NCBI GenBank assembly: GCA_944989445.1
Contig: CALYLW010000126.1
Location: 248,001 to 312,000, forward strand
DNA from: Ampullaceana balthica
Taxonomy: Eukaryota > Mollusca > Gastropoda > Lymnaeidae
Length of the DNA: 64,000 bases
Direction: 5' to 3'
Shown: positions 47,393-60,110 of the stretch, in pieces
Numbering within the stretch: the first letter of the stretch is position 1
Layout: every line of letters starts with the position of its first letter
The notes under the pieces: generated by a model
The model's database searches: none
Seen by the model: the letters and a program-made list of their open reading frames with translations, nothing else
Told to the model about the DNA's origin: nothing
Made by a program: the position numbers and the translations under genes

Positions 47393-48349
47393 CGTAAATG
47401 TATAAGCTGGCCAAGATTATTAAAAATTGAGAATTTTCACAACAAAATACGCAGATTTGTTTTCAAATTCATGCAAATTGGAGTTTTGAAGTATTTCTGT
47501 TCCCTATAAAGGTCTCTACAAACTGATGCCACAACATAGAGTTATCTTGAGATCATTATAACATACAAAAATATCCAATATCTTTTTCGAATTATAAAGA
47601 TCATTGCACTATGGCATTCATCGTTGCAATATGACATTCATCATTGCATAATGACATACATTTCCTTGCACTGTGTCATCCATCCCTGCACTATTACACA
47701 TGCCCTTGCACTATGACATGTATCCTTGCACAATGACATACATGATTGCACAAAGACATACATGATTGCACAATACGTTCCGACATAATAATACACACCC
47801 TGACAACAAGATTACACTTATTTTTCATTGACCAGCTTTGAGGACATAAGCCCTATTAATTAGTATTATTTTGAATTACAATAACAACCTAATATTTTGA
47901 AATAAACCAAAGTATTTTTAACTTACCCTTTTTATTTTTTGACTTACCTCATAGTATGACTTACACTCTAGTATTGTTTGACCTACACCTGGGTATATTG
48001 ATTAAAACATGTTATTTATTTTATCTTCACTCTGTTCATACTAAATTTTCTCAAAATTTACCAAGAGCATTATTTGTGGTTAGCATTTGTATAACCTCAT
48101 TGTTAAAAGAATATAACGCCAAATGTAATAAACAACAGCGTTGTCCCACTTAAGGGACGCACACGTATCACCCCATTAATGCAAATAGTTTATCCGAGTT
48201 TGGTATTCACATGATTATAAAATCATACTTAATAACACAGGAAATTAACTCAAAAAGTTGCAAAGAGTGAGGTACTTTGGAAGACACGGCTTGCTTTGTT
48301 CAACGACCACAAGAATTAATTCTAGCAAACCACAAATGATGATTAAAGG
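47393..48349. other. No gene; short degenerate repeat
   Basis: At 47595-47775 a loose unit (ttgcactatgacatacatcc-like, about 24 bp) recurs seven or eight times. The rest is AT-rich. Confidence 0.6.
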
Positions 48350-48485
48350 TCAGTGGTGTGGAAGCCACAAGTGATGACTATAGATCACTGAGTGGAAGCC
48401 ACATGTGATGATTATAGCTCACTGAGTGGAGGCCACATGTGATGATTATAGATCACTGAGTGGAAGCCACATGTGATGATTATAG
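48350..48485. repeat. About 34-bp repeat, four copies
   Basis: Unit ggaagccacatgtgatgatt then atagatcactgagt. Confidence 0.88.
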
Positions 48486-48674
48486 ATCAGTGATGTGCAA
48501 ACTTTTCAGGATGAGAACCGCTTCAGTGGGTCATGCAACTCAGAGTGTTGCACCTAAAAAAAATAATTAACTGTTAAAAATTCCGTCCAATCGCAAATGT
48601 GTCGAATTAAAAGAAAATAATATATTGACTTTATCTAATACTTTGCAGACTTCCGTGTTTCACACTGGACTCTG

Positions 48675-50960
48675 TAGCCATCCCATATAGGTGTGTGTCC
48701 TAGCCATCTCATATAGGTGTGTGTCCTAGCCATCTCATATAGGTGTGTGTCCTAGCCTTCTGATATAGGTGTGTGTCCTAGCCATCTCATATAGGTGTGT
48801 GTCCTAGCCATATCACATAGGTGTGTGTCCTAGCCTTCTGATATAGGGGTGTGTCCTAGCCATCCCATATAGGTGTGTGTCCTAGCCATCTCATATAGGT
48901 GTGTGTCCTAGCCTTCTGATATAGGTGTGTGTCCTAGCCATCTCATATAGGTGTGTGTCCTAGCCATCTCATATAGGTGTGTGTCCTAGCCTTCTGATAT
49001 AGGTGTGTGTCCTAGCCATCTCATATAGGTGTGTGTCCTAGCCATCTCATATAGGTGTGTGTCCTAGCCATCTCATATAGGTGTTTGTCCTAGCCATCTC
49101 ATATAGGTGTGTGTCCTAGCCATCTCATATAGGGGTGTGTCCTAGCCATCTCATATAGGTGTGTGTCCTAGCCATCTCATATAGGTGGGTGTCCTAGCCT
49201 TCTGATATAGGTGTGTGTCCTAGCCATCTCATATAGGTGTGTGTCCTAGCCATCTCATATAGGTGTGTGTCCTAGCCATCTCATATAGGTGTGTGTCCTA
49301 GCCTTCTGATATAGGTGTGTGTCCTAGCCATCTCATATAGGTGTGTGTCCCAGCCATCTCATATAGGTGTGTGTCCTAGCCTTCTGATATAGGGGTGTGT
49401 CCTAGCCATCCCATATAGGTGTGTGTCCTAGCCATCTCATATAGGTGTGTGTCCTAGCCTTCTGATATAGGGGTGTGTCCTAGCCATCCCATATAGGTGT
49501 GTGTCCTAGCCATCTCATATAGGTGTGTGTCCTAGCCTTCTGATATAGGGGGTGTGTCCTAGCCATCCCATATAGGTGTGTGTCCTAGCCATCCCATATA
49601 GGTGTGTGTCCTAGCCATCCCATATAGGTGTGTGTCCTAGCCATCCCATATAGGTGTGTGTCCTAGCCATCTCATATAGGGGTGTGTCCTAGCCATCCCA
49701 TATAGGTGTGTGTCCTAGCCTTCTGATATAGGTGTGTGTCCTAGCCATCCCATATAGGTGTGTGTCCTAGCCATCCCATATAGGTGTGTGTCCTAGCCAT
49801 CTCATATAGGGGTGTGTCATAGCCATCCCATATAGGTGTGTGTCCTAGCCATCCCATATAGGTGTGTGTCCTAGCCATCTCATATAGGTGTGTGTCCTAG
49901 CCTTCTGATATAATGTGTGTCCTAGCCATCCCATATAGGTGTGTGTCCTAGCCATCTCATATAGGTGTGTGTCCTAGCCATCTCATATAGGTGTGTGTCC
50001 TAGCCATCCCATATAGGTGTGTGTCCTAGCCATCCCATATAGGTGTGTGTCCTAGCCATCCCATATAGGTGTGTGTCCTAGCCATCTCATATAGGCGTGT
50101 GTCCTAGCCTTCTGATATAGGGGTGTGTCCTAGCCATCCCATATAGGTGTGTGTCCTAGCCATCTCATATAGGTGTGTGTCCTAGCCTTCTGATATAGGG
50201 GTGTGTCCTAGCCCTCACATATAAGGGTTTATCCTGGACATCACATATAAGGTATTGTCCTGGCCATCACATATAGGGGTGTGTCCTAGCCATCTCATAT
50301 AGGGGTGTGTCCTAGCCATCACACATAGGGGTGTGTCCTGGCCATCCCATATAGGGGTGTGTCCTGGCCATCACATATAGGGGTGTGTCCTGGACATCAT
50401 ATATAGGGGTGTGTCCTTGCCATCACATATAGGGGTGTGGCCTGGCCATCACATATAGGGGTGTGTCCTTGCCATCACATATAGGGGTGTGCCCTAGCCA
50501 TCTCATATAGGGGTGTGTCCTTGCCATCTTATATAAGAGTTGTGCCTTTGACATCTCATATAAGGGTGTGTCCTTGCCATCTCATATAGGGGTGTGTCCT
50601 TGACATCTCAAATAGGGGTGTTCCTGGCCATCACATATAGGGGTGTGTCCTGGCCATCACATATATGGGTGTGTCCTGGTCATCACATATAGCGATGTGT
50701 CCTTGCTATCTCATATAAGGGTGTGTCCTGACCATCACATATAGGGGTGTGTCCTGGCCATCTCATATAGGGGTGTGTACAGGCCATCTCATACAGGGGT
50801 GTGTCCTGGCCATCTCATATAGGGGTGTGTCCTTGCCATCACATATAAGGGTGTGTCGTGGACATCATATATAGGAGCGTGTCCTTGCCATCAAATATAA
50901 GGGTGTGTCCTGGCCATCTCATATAGGGGTGTGTCCGGCCATCGCATACCGGTGTGTCTA
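48675..50960. repeat. Minisatellite, 26-bp unit, about 88 copies
   Basis: Unit atctcatataggtgtgtgtc then ctagcc. The left two thirds (to about 50210) are homogeneous with three unit types (atctcat, atcccat, ttctgat); the right third is diverged, with cctggccatcacatataggg units. Confidence 0.95.
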
Positions 50961-51039
50961 ATGGACTGTTCACCTGTTTACTGGCACAAAAACGACCCAA
51001 CGACAACAACGCGAGATCTTAGTGGCGAAAACAAACACC

Positions 51040-51170
51040 GATATCTACAGGTAGATGGTCTCAGAATACTGGGGCCGATAAATACAGGATGATGGTCTCA
51101 GAATACTGGGGCCGATATATACAGGTAGATGGTCTCAGAATACTGGGGCCGATATATACAGGTACAACAA
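51040..51170. repeat. About 37-bp repeat, three copies
   Basis: Unit tacaggtagatggtctcaga then atactggggccgatata. Confidence 0.9.
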
Positions 51171-51393
51171 GAAAATACACCGTATGAAATTTGAAAAGCG
51201 CAACTATCGAGTTTTTACATTTTTAATTCGCAGGGATTCTGTAGAAACTGTCAAATGACCGGATAACTATTTTATCATCTAAAAATTGTATCTTAAAAAA
51301 CGGGCTGCTTTACAATGGATCTTGATTTGCATATCTTGTGACCAAGTAAGAAGGATCCATGGTGGGAATAGCCAAATAGCTGCTAACCCCTCG

Positions 51394-51650
51394 TTACTCA
51401 AATGAGGACTTGGCACTGTCCGAAAAACCGTTTACTTGCACAGGTTGAACCCAAATAGGGACCTCGGCTGCCGCGTATATGGCATGGCCGAGGAGAAGAT
51501 GGCGAAACACATGCTGGCCAAATGATCCAGCGATTGAGGAGGCGGAGAGGCCAGGCAGCGCTAGAACTGTGGAGATGTCCTTGTGTCGAGGCTCGCTGTA
51601 GACATTGTAAGCCGGGTCATAAGAGATTCGTAGCTCCATTTCCCCAAAAG
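51394..51650 (-). CDS. Possible isolated exon, unidentified
   Basis: On the minus strand an acceptor-like gttgctattctaag at about 51670-51683 leads into an open frame with exon-like codon use. It reads YKGHVTFPFGEMELRISYDP, then EPRHKDISTVLALPGLSASS, and IYAAAEVPIWVQPVQ, up to a modest donor (GTGCAA|gtaaac, about 51435). It does not fit x1 by phase without an exon in between. The first 65 bases are the part amplified in the adjacent 85-bp array. I do not recognise the protein; it may belong to the same gene, another gene, or be chance. Confidence 0.3.
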
Positions 51651-52700
51651 GGAATGTCACATGCCCTTTGTACTTAGAATAGCAACACATAGTAAGCCGG
51701 GTCATAAGAGATTCTTAGCTCCATTACCCCAAAAGAGAATGTCACATGCCCTTTGTACTTAGAATAGCAACACATAGTAAGCCGGGTCATAAGAGATTCT
51801 TAGCTCCATTTCCCCAAAAGGGAATGTCACATGCCCTTTGTACTTAGAATAGCAACACATAGTAAGCCGGGTCATAAGAGATTCTTAGCTCCATTTCCCC
51901 AAAAGGGAATGTCACATGCCCTTTGTACTTAGAATAGCAACACATAGTAAGCCGGGTCATAAGAGATTCTTAGCTCCATTTCCCCAAAAGGGAATGTCAC
52001 ATGCCCTTTGTACTTAGAATAGCAACACATAGTAAGCCGGGTCATAAGCGATTCTTAGCTCCATTTCCCCAAATGAGAATGTCACATGCCCTTTGTACTT
52101 AGAATAGCAACACATAGTAAGCCGGGTCATAAGAGATTCTTAGCTCCATTTCCCCAAAAGGGAATGTCACATGCCCTTTGTACTTAGAATAGCAACACAT
52201 AGTAAGCCGGGTCATAAGAGATTCTTAGCTCCATTTTCCCTAAATGAGAATGTCACATGCCCTTTGTACTTAGAATAGAACACATAAAAGCGGGTCATAA
52301 GAGATTCTTAGCTCCATTTCCCCAAAAGGGAATGTCACATGCCCTTTGTACTTAGAATAGCAACACATAGTAAGCCGGGTCATAAGAGATTCTTAGCTCC
52401 ATTTCCCCAAAAGGGAATGTCACATGCCCTTTGTACTTAGAATAGCAACACATAGTAAGCCGGGTCATAAGAGATTCTTAGCTCCATTTCCCCAAAGGGA
52501 ATGTCACATGCCCTTTGTACTTAGAATAGCAACACATAGTAAGCCGGGGTCATAAGAGTTCTTAGCTCCATTTCCCCAAAAGAGAATGTCACATGCCCTT
52601 TGTACTTAGAATAGCAACACATAGTAAGCCGGGTCATAAGAGATTCTTAGCTCCATTTCCCCAAAAGGGAATGTCACATGCCCTTTGTACTTAGAATAGC
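51605..52700. repeat. Minisatellite, 85-bp unit, about 13 copies
   Basis: Unit agtaagccgggtcataagag, attcttagctccatttcccc, aaaagggaatgtcacatgcc, ctttgtacttagaatagcaa, cacat. The leftmost copy merges with the possible exon at 51394-51650. A few copies have one-base indels (52290, 52495, 52545). Confidence 0.95.
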
Positions 52701-53515
52701 AACTCAACTGTGACGGATTTACTTACATTAATCAATATGATGTAAGTACATTTCCTAGGTAGGCAATGTTTTTGGAGTCGTGCAAATGTTTACATTTATT
52801 CGTATCCGTAAAATTATCAGACGACGTGACACGTGTCCATTGAGATTTGAATTTCTCCCAGCCCACGTGATCTCGATTCTAGGACCGGAAGTCTACTGCT
52901 GACATCCGGTCACCTAGAAGCCGTAAGTACGACTTAAGTGCTCGAATTGCTGGGGCGCCAAACTAACTCAACGTCAATGGAAGCGATCGTTTGGAACAAT
53001 CGGGTCTTTGAGGGTAGTAGATTCTCGGAGTATTATCACTGGGATGGGATGGGATGGGGGGGGGTACGGGGAGGTTCTCGGCTTAGAATGGCAATTGGGC
53101 AGGCAATGTGGTGTTGGTATAGTGACCTAGAAAACGAACTAACCGATAAAACTTGAAGTAAAGGATGAACATGGGAGGGGCGGTAGAGATAAATTGCACT
53201 AGTAGCTCTACACAGTAAATAACACACGTACTTTTCAAAGTAAAAATTACTTAAATTTTAGACATTCACTTCTTCTATGTGCTGGAAAATTATAATAATT
53301 TTTGTTTGTTATGAAATACTATACAAAGGAAGATTTTGTTAGAGTAATATTCACATTTTAAATGATGACATTTCATAGCTACGTTACTTTCATGCGGATA
53401 TTATTAATTTTATGTTAATGTGTTGTTATATTTGTTAATGGTGTCGTTCCTAGAGTCGGCCTTAGCAATACGCAAACCTTGAGCGAGTGTCATATAAATG
53501 TGGGTCTGAGAGATG
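52701..53515. promoter_or_regulatory. No gene; possible promoter-like cluster at 52820-52930
   Basis: The stretch has cacgtg at 52864-52869, gacacgtgtc at 52826-52835 and two ETS-like words (ccggaagt and acatccggt) within 110 bp. A donor-like gccgtaagt follows at about 52921 on the plus strand. A G-rich run lies at 53042-53065. No transcript is evident. Confidence 0.3.
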
Positions 53516-55049
53516 TAGATGGTGCAGACGTAGGCTTTAAACCCAAAATAATACTCTATGACGAGGCTTTAAACCCAAAATAATACTCTATCAAGTGGCC
53601 TACGAGTGTTGTTCTACTCGCTATTTGTTGATGGCAATTTCAATGTTTGCTCACGTCGATGGTATCTGTGTAGTGTTTGCCGGTGGAGGTGGTTGAATTG
53701 ATCATATGAGTTACTATCAGTACTGTACTTTGACCATTTTATTTAATTCGCCTTAATTGTTAATCTATTAATTTTTTAAAAATTAAATGCAAAGAAATTG
53801 ATATACAATGTATATAATATATATACTTACAAATAGAAGAATTTCTCCTCCTATTGATGAAAGACTAATTGACTGTATATTGGATTCACCCTAGCTAGCT
53901 ATGCACACATCTTTGACAGTTTCCCGCCAAACTTACTTTCCACTTAGAAGGTAACAGCAGATAAATATTTACTACATCTGATTTCCTTGGTCACTACCCA
54001 CGATTCTCTGCCCCCCCCCTCACCAAGCGCTTCAGACACCTGCCACCACACAAGTCGCCAGCAACCAGTTAAATCCTATTGTAACATTATCCGTGATGTT
54101 TACCCACACAACAGCAGAGTTACTTTTTTCCCTTTCCATCGTTACAGCCACCTTACCACCCTCGACAGCCGCTCGGTTGAGATTAAAGATAACGCTTCCT
54201 GCTTGAAGGTAGCGAGTGAGGCAGCCAGTTTTCACTAGCGTTGGTACACGTCTGCGCACATTCCTGGCATATCTCAATATGACACGTTTATGGTGAGGGT
54301 ACGCGTGAGCTCTGACGCGTGCATCCAGACGCCTGCCACTTGTTACTTAACCTCTTCTGTCTTCTGTGTAGCAGAGGTCAGAGAATTCTTTTGAGTGAGT
54401 GTCTCTATGTCCAGGTGTCTGTCGAGGGTGGTGATGTATGTCGGCCAAGCAGGACTCACATATCAAATTTTGGGTGTCCTAAATTAAGTTGTGAGTACAC
54501 ATCTGCCTTTCAATAACCAGAATGATCGCAGATTGGAAAGAAACTTATCTAATATTTATTTGTAAGAACTGGTTTCCTGTAGAACTCAACACAGACTCCT
54601 GGACATCAACAGTTAACATTGACCCTGACATATTGCCCACTTCGTGGACAACACAGACGGGACATCAATAGATGTACTGAAACTAACATCTGGGTTTTTT
54701 ACCCCCCCCCTTTCAAATAAATATATTTCTGAACTGTTGCTAGCTCATTTTTTCTTTTCACCCTGACTCGGGTTCACAAAAGAATACACTAGTTTAATGT
54801 TCAATTAACAGTGGGGTAAATGCAATGATGTCTTCAAATAAAGATTTCCATGCAATGAATTTTTACAGGACTTATAAGAAGGGCATGCAATACTGGTCTG
54901 ATAAGCAAAGCATGTTATGTCTGGTGCATCAATTACATGACAAGATGTGGGGATTTTTCAAAAACATATCTTTAACACATAAATTTAAAATGTAAAATAC
55001 ATGCATTTCTTTTACAACTGCATTATTAAAGATATTTTTTATTTCTTAA
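53516..55049. other. No supported gene
   Basis: A 28-bp direct duplication (ggctttaaacccaaaataat) lies at 53535-53590. Open frames of 65-83 codons at 53987-54516 on both strands have no supporting signal. Confidence 0.5.
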
Positions 55050-55205
55050 CAGAAGTGCTGGGCAGTAGTGTATTTTGTTAAACTGAGGTGCAGGGTAGTT
55101 TTATACTTTGTTAAACAAAAGTGCTGGGTAGTTCGGTACTATGTTAAACAGAAGTGCTGGGCAGTTGGGTACTATGTAAACAGAAGTAGTGGGCAGTTGG
55201 GGTAC
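55050..55205. repeat. About 32-bp degenerate repeat, five copies
   Basis: Unit agaagtgctgggcagttggg then tactatgttaaac, diverged to the left. Confidence 0.85.
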
Positions 55206-56767
55206 TTAGGATTAATGACGCTCGGGATGGGGAGAAGATGTCAACAACAACATTGACCCGTAAACAAGCTTGCCAGATAAACACGCCATCCTTTTAAAGA
55301 AGAAAGTGCTGCTGGAGGCAAACACTGCTGGAGGCAAACACTCCTTCCAAACACTCAATGGTCATTGAGACAAATGTTTTGTAACTGATATATCTACAGG
55401 CCTTTTGAAATACATACATTTTTTAATTCTTATTTTATGCGTTACAGACGCTCCTATATACGGAAGACCGTTTATTCCTACGCTTATCCATGGTTTCTGT
55501 ATAGTCTTTGCCTTTTATTCGAGGTTTTGAATGTTGATCAGCGTGTTCCTTTTTCGGGGGTTTGCTCAGGCAACCCATTCCACGCCCAAATGCCCAACGG
55601 GAAGAAGGAGTATTGTATGTGTTTGTTCTTGCGAATGGAAAAAACAAACGCGCTTTATTAGCCTTATGTCAGCCTGAGTGTTGTATTTCTTTGCATTGTA
55701 TATTTTTAAAGGGTAAAACATATCTATGAAGATGTGAAGTATAAAAGAAAGAAAAGAACTGAGGTAACATCTAATTAAAGTAGTTTCTACAGGATTCACT
55801 TTATATTGTGACGGCTGGAGACTTAAACTATTCAGTATTAAAAATTATTCCCTGTAAATGGGGTTTAAAAACATGCTATTTAATTGCTATTAAAAATAGT
55901 CATTTGAGAATACACATGAGAGTTTTTGTCCTTACCGGTGGTTTGGGGTTTTCCCGTGCAACACAGCAAGTGTGCAAATCTGTGTCTTTTCTTGTCCATA
56001 TTTAATCCACAGTAAGAAATATTATGTGTACCGTTTGGGGATATGCGTTAACTAAAATTCCCCTTTATCTTTTAACCTAATCGAAAAAAACCCCAGCAAC
56101 GGGATAAGAGCTGATATTAGGACAACAATGGCCGTCGCAGTTATTATGAGGGCATTGACCGTTGAGGGTGATTAATTTAAGGCATTTAATAATCACAAAC
56201 ATCGATCGCGACATTGATGGGGGGCTCCAGGCACGTGTGCGGAGATTGACAGGAAGCCGGTGCCGGTACATGCACAACAAAGTTTTCACTGAAACGCCTC
56301 AACTCAGTCACTGAACTATTCCAACTGAAGTCAACTATCACTAGATATATATGGTTCCATATCGACGCCGGGGTTTCCTTGAAATCAGAAAATACAGAAA
56401 AACCTCAGTGTAAAATATCGTTGGAGAACCGTCCTTGGAGCAGACCGTGACACGAGAGAAGCTCGGGCCGACTATAGAGCAGCCGGATGACAAGAAACGG
56501 CGAGGGCAGAGCGAGGGAGCATCGCGTTGCCAGGGGAATTAAGCTCCGGTAGTCAAGCACAGGAAACATTTTCCTCGCTACTCCTCCGACCTGCTCCCTC
56601 CTCTCTTGCACCCCGCCCTGTCTCTTGTCTTGCCTACTCCAATCAAGCTCAGATGTGTCCGAGTTTTTCAGTTGTAATGAAACACAAAGCGATTTCAAAC
56701 GAACCTGTTTCTATTGTGTCCAACCACAGTCATACACTAGCTAATTAAGGAAAACATGGACCGTTGA
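55206..56767. other. No supported gene; two stretches of unusual composition
   Basis: At 56090-56230 an AT/GC-mixed stretch rich in taatt and atcgat words looks unlike its surroundings. At 56440-56660 the sequence is GC-rich with a GC box (gggcgggg on the minus strand) and an open frame of 97 codons on the minus strand, with no good splice context. Confidence 0.4.
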
Positions 56768-57070
56768 GGTCATCTGTCCATATCATGCAAACATGGTCGG
56801 CGGTCATCTGTCCATATCATGCAAACATGGTCGGCGGTCGTCTGTCCATATCATGCAAAAAAAGTCGGCGGTCATCTGACCATATCAAGCAAATATGGTC
56901 GGCGGTCATCTGTCCATATCATGCAAAAAAAGTCGGTTATGGTAATCTGTCCATATCAAGAAAACATGGTCCGTTGAGGCCATCTGTCCATATCATGCAA
57001 ACATGGTCGTTTATGGTCATCTGATCATATCAAGCAAACATGGTCCGTAAGGTCTTCTGTCCATATGAGC
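56768..57070. repeat. About 35-bp degenerate repeat, nine copies
   Basis: Unit ggtcatctgtccatatcatg then caaacatggtcggc, with variable joins. Confidence 0.88.
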
Positions 57071-57173
57071 AAATCTACTGTCCTCCCAAAAGTATCAGGG
57101 ACAAATGTTGTCATTAGAAAATTAACATTTCACGTTTAAAAAACAAACCCGTAAAAACAAAGTTTTTGACTAT

Positions 57174-59033
57174 AAATCCCTTATATATGAGACAAAACTA
57201 ACAGTATTGATTATGTTCAAACGGGACAAACATTTACAGACTGAATCTGTCTTAATTTCCATTTGCTTTATTACCCGGGGGGGGGGAGAGGGGAAAGGTC
57301 TGGTCAACGATCGCTGGAAACAACTAAGCGTGACACGTAAAATGTAAACAAAAGCACGACGGTACATCGACCATTTGGCTTCAACGCGCGACCTGAGCCG
57401 TCACGTGAAAAAAACAATAACAAACCGTGAAATGGAATTACATACGTCGTATATAGATAAACTAAAAATGCATTAATTTAATTACGGTACGTTCGATCGA
57501 TCTGAAATTTTGACACAATGCATTGTTAGGTGACACGGGTCCGTGTGCCAAATTCAAGTCGATGGCATGACGGAAAGTGGGTCATTTTTTACTTTTGTTT
57601 TTCCGCCCGCCCAAGACAGAGAGAGACGGCGGTGAAGTTAATATAAGGGATTTAATAAAACAAACCCGTAAAAAATTTTTTGGATATAAATCCCTTATAT
57701 ATGAGTCATAATTAACAGTATGGATCATCTTCAAACGCAACAAACATTTACAGACTGTATCTGCCTTAACTCCTGCTGTATAACCGGGGGCGGGGGGGTA
57801 GGAAAGGGCATAGGTCTGGTCACCGATCGCTGGACCGAGCTCAGTGTGACACGTAGAATGTAAACAAAACTGCACGCCGGTACTTCGATGGGTCGCGTCA
57901 ACGCGCGAAATGAGCTCTCACGTGAAAAAAAACAACAATAACAAACTGTGAAATTGAATTACATACCTCGTATAGAGATGAACTAAAAGTGCATTAATTT
58001 AATTACGGTACGTTCCATCGATCTGAAATTGTGATACTATGCATTGCTAGGTGAGACGGGTCCGTGTGTCAAATTTCAGCTCGATCGGATCACGGGAAAG
58101 TGGGTCATTTTTTACTTTTGTTTTTCTGCCCGCCCAAGACAGAGAAAGAGAGATGACGACAGAACGACAGAGACAGCGGTGAAGTTAATATAAGGGATTT
58201 AAAAACAAAGTTTTTCATAAATCCCTTATATATGAGACATAACCAAAAGTATTGATTATGTTCAAACGCGACAAATATTTACAGACTGAATCTGTCTTAA
58301 CCCCCCTTTGCTTTTAACCCGGGTGGGGGGTGGGAGAGGGGAAAGGTCTTGTCAAAGATCGCTGGACCGAGCTCAGCGTGACACGCAAAAAGTAAGCAAA
58401 AGCACGCAGGTACACCTGGTTAAAACACGAGATGTGTTCACTTATGGCTGGGGTGAAGTCAAGTGACCCGTAAAATTTAAACGATAGCAACCACTACATA
58501 TAGTTAATATAGATAAACTAAAAATGCATTAATTTAATAACTTTACGTTCGATCGATCTGAATTTTTGATACAATGCATTGTTAGGTGACACGAGTCCGT
58601 GTGCCAAATTTTAGCTCTATTGCATGACGGGAAGTGGGTCATTTTTTACTTCTGTTTTTCCGCGGTGCCCGCCCAAGACAGAGAGACAGAAACGGCGGTG
58701 AAGTTAATAAAAGGGATTTAAAAAAACAACCCCAAGTTTTTGACTCTAAATCCCTTATATATGAGACATAACTAAAAGTATTGATTATGTTCAAACGCGA
58801 CAAATATTTACAGACTGAATCTGACTTAACTCCCGTTTGCTTTTAACCCAGGGGGGTGGGAGAGGGGAAAGGTCTTGTCACCGATCGCTGGACCGAGCTC
58901 AGCGTGACACGCAAAATGTAAACAAAAGCACGTCGGTACACCTTCGTAAAACACGAGATGTGTTCACCTCTGGCTGGCTTGAGGTCAAGTGACCCGTAAA
59001 ATGTAAACGATAGCGACCGCTACATATAGTTTA
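57174..59033. mobile_element. Tandem block of four units with inverted ends, about 480-513 bp each
   Basis: Each unit opens with aaatcccttatatatgag and closes with taatataagggattt or a near match: 57174-57653, 57688-58200, 58219-58719, and 58748 to a cut at 59033. The interiors share gatcgatctgaaattttgat, gggaagtgggtcatttttta and cgcccgcccaagacagaga. No frame is conserved. The inverted ends suggest a MITE-like unit that has become tandem. Confidence 0.75.
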
Positions 59034-60074
59034 CTAGAAAAATACCCGCACTTTGTAGCGGGAGTGTGCTGACCCTTTATCCAAGTATTAGTTGCTGGTT
59101 ATTACAATTTTTATTTGCCAAGTTAAATTTCAGATTCATCTATTTTGTTAAAATCTTATGAGAAACAGAAATATGCCATTTTACCGCGAGAGTTGTTTTC
59201 ACTTAATGCAGTGCCTTTTAACATAACCTTACTATTTAAAATATATGATTTATTAAAAAATGATTCTTGCCGACCATAATAACTAAATTTACAATTTCAT
59301 TCCCACTTGTACAAATTAACATAACTTATAGGTTTTCCGAAATAGCTCTACCACCCTGCTCACTCAAAAATTTAATATATAATTACGAAACTGCATCGTA
59401 TCACAATTGTAAGTTATATAATATTTGTAACCACGTCTATGAGATAAAGAACATGTGGCACTATCCCTTTAAAAGGCAAAAGCTAAGTGACTTATAGCGC
59501 AAATAAACAAAATTATAAATGTACTTTCTAAAAAACTTTTTAACAGGTCGTATTAAAATGATATAAAAAATGTGCACACCATATTTAGACGTCTTGTTAT
59601 AAAGTAAATGTACTGGACCAAAATAACTCCTCCTTTTGACGTATTCATAACTGCTTGAACAGGGAAATAATATTTAACATTTTTATGTCTCTATGTTTTA
59701 CGACTTATATTTACGGTTTATAAGCAATGTGTATAATTTCAAAAAGGAATCTTTTTTTTTGTTCCCTATTTCGGATAAGGCATCATATTTTGTAAATTTT
59801 ATTCAATACACACACACACACACCAGATTTTATATCTGAAAAATAAAATAAAAATGAAAAAATAAGAAAAAAGATTCATCCGTCTGTTAATAAGCGCATC
59901 TTAAAAATGATTAAAAGGCAATTATAGAAATGGCCTGTGCTATTCTGAATACAAAGGAATGAACATAAAAACATATTCAAATCGCAATTCATATTAATTA
60001 AGCGTTTTCAGGATCACTTCATTAAATTTAGTCAACTTTTGTTAATACGTTCGGTAGCAAAAGTTTATAATGTA
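59034..60074. other. Helitron-like 3' end, then AT-rich sequence without a gene
   Basis: Read on the minus strand, cccgctacaaagtgcggg can fold into a hairpin and is followed by tatttttCTAG and T (59034-59066), as at a Helitron 3' end. To the right there is about 1 kb of AT-rich sequence with no gene and a short CA run at 59808-59822. Confidence 0.45.
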
Positions 60075-60110
60075 CTAGGGGCAAGTACCCGGCTATGCCC
60101 GGGTTTAACA
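60075..60110 (-). mobile_element. Helitron 3' terminus, short element
   Basis: Read on the minus strand, acccgggcatagccgggt forms a hairpin, followed by acttgcccCTAG and T. The same end occurs at 60958-60990, so it is a family terminus. Confidence 0.6.

Noticed and set aside
54032..54277. 81-codon minus-strand frame near 54 kb
   Set aside because: No coiled-coil or other similarity to the gene, no splice sites in phase, and the opposite strand is also open.
56405..56698. First exon of the gene in GC-rich sequence at 56.5 kb
   Set aside because: The GC box and frame are suggestive, but no donor in phase or link to x1 can be shown.
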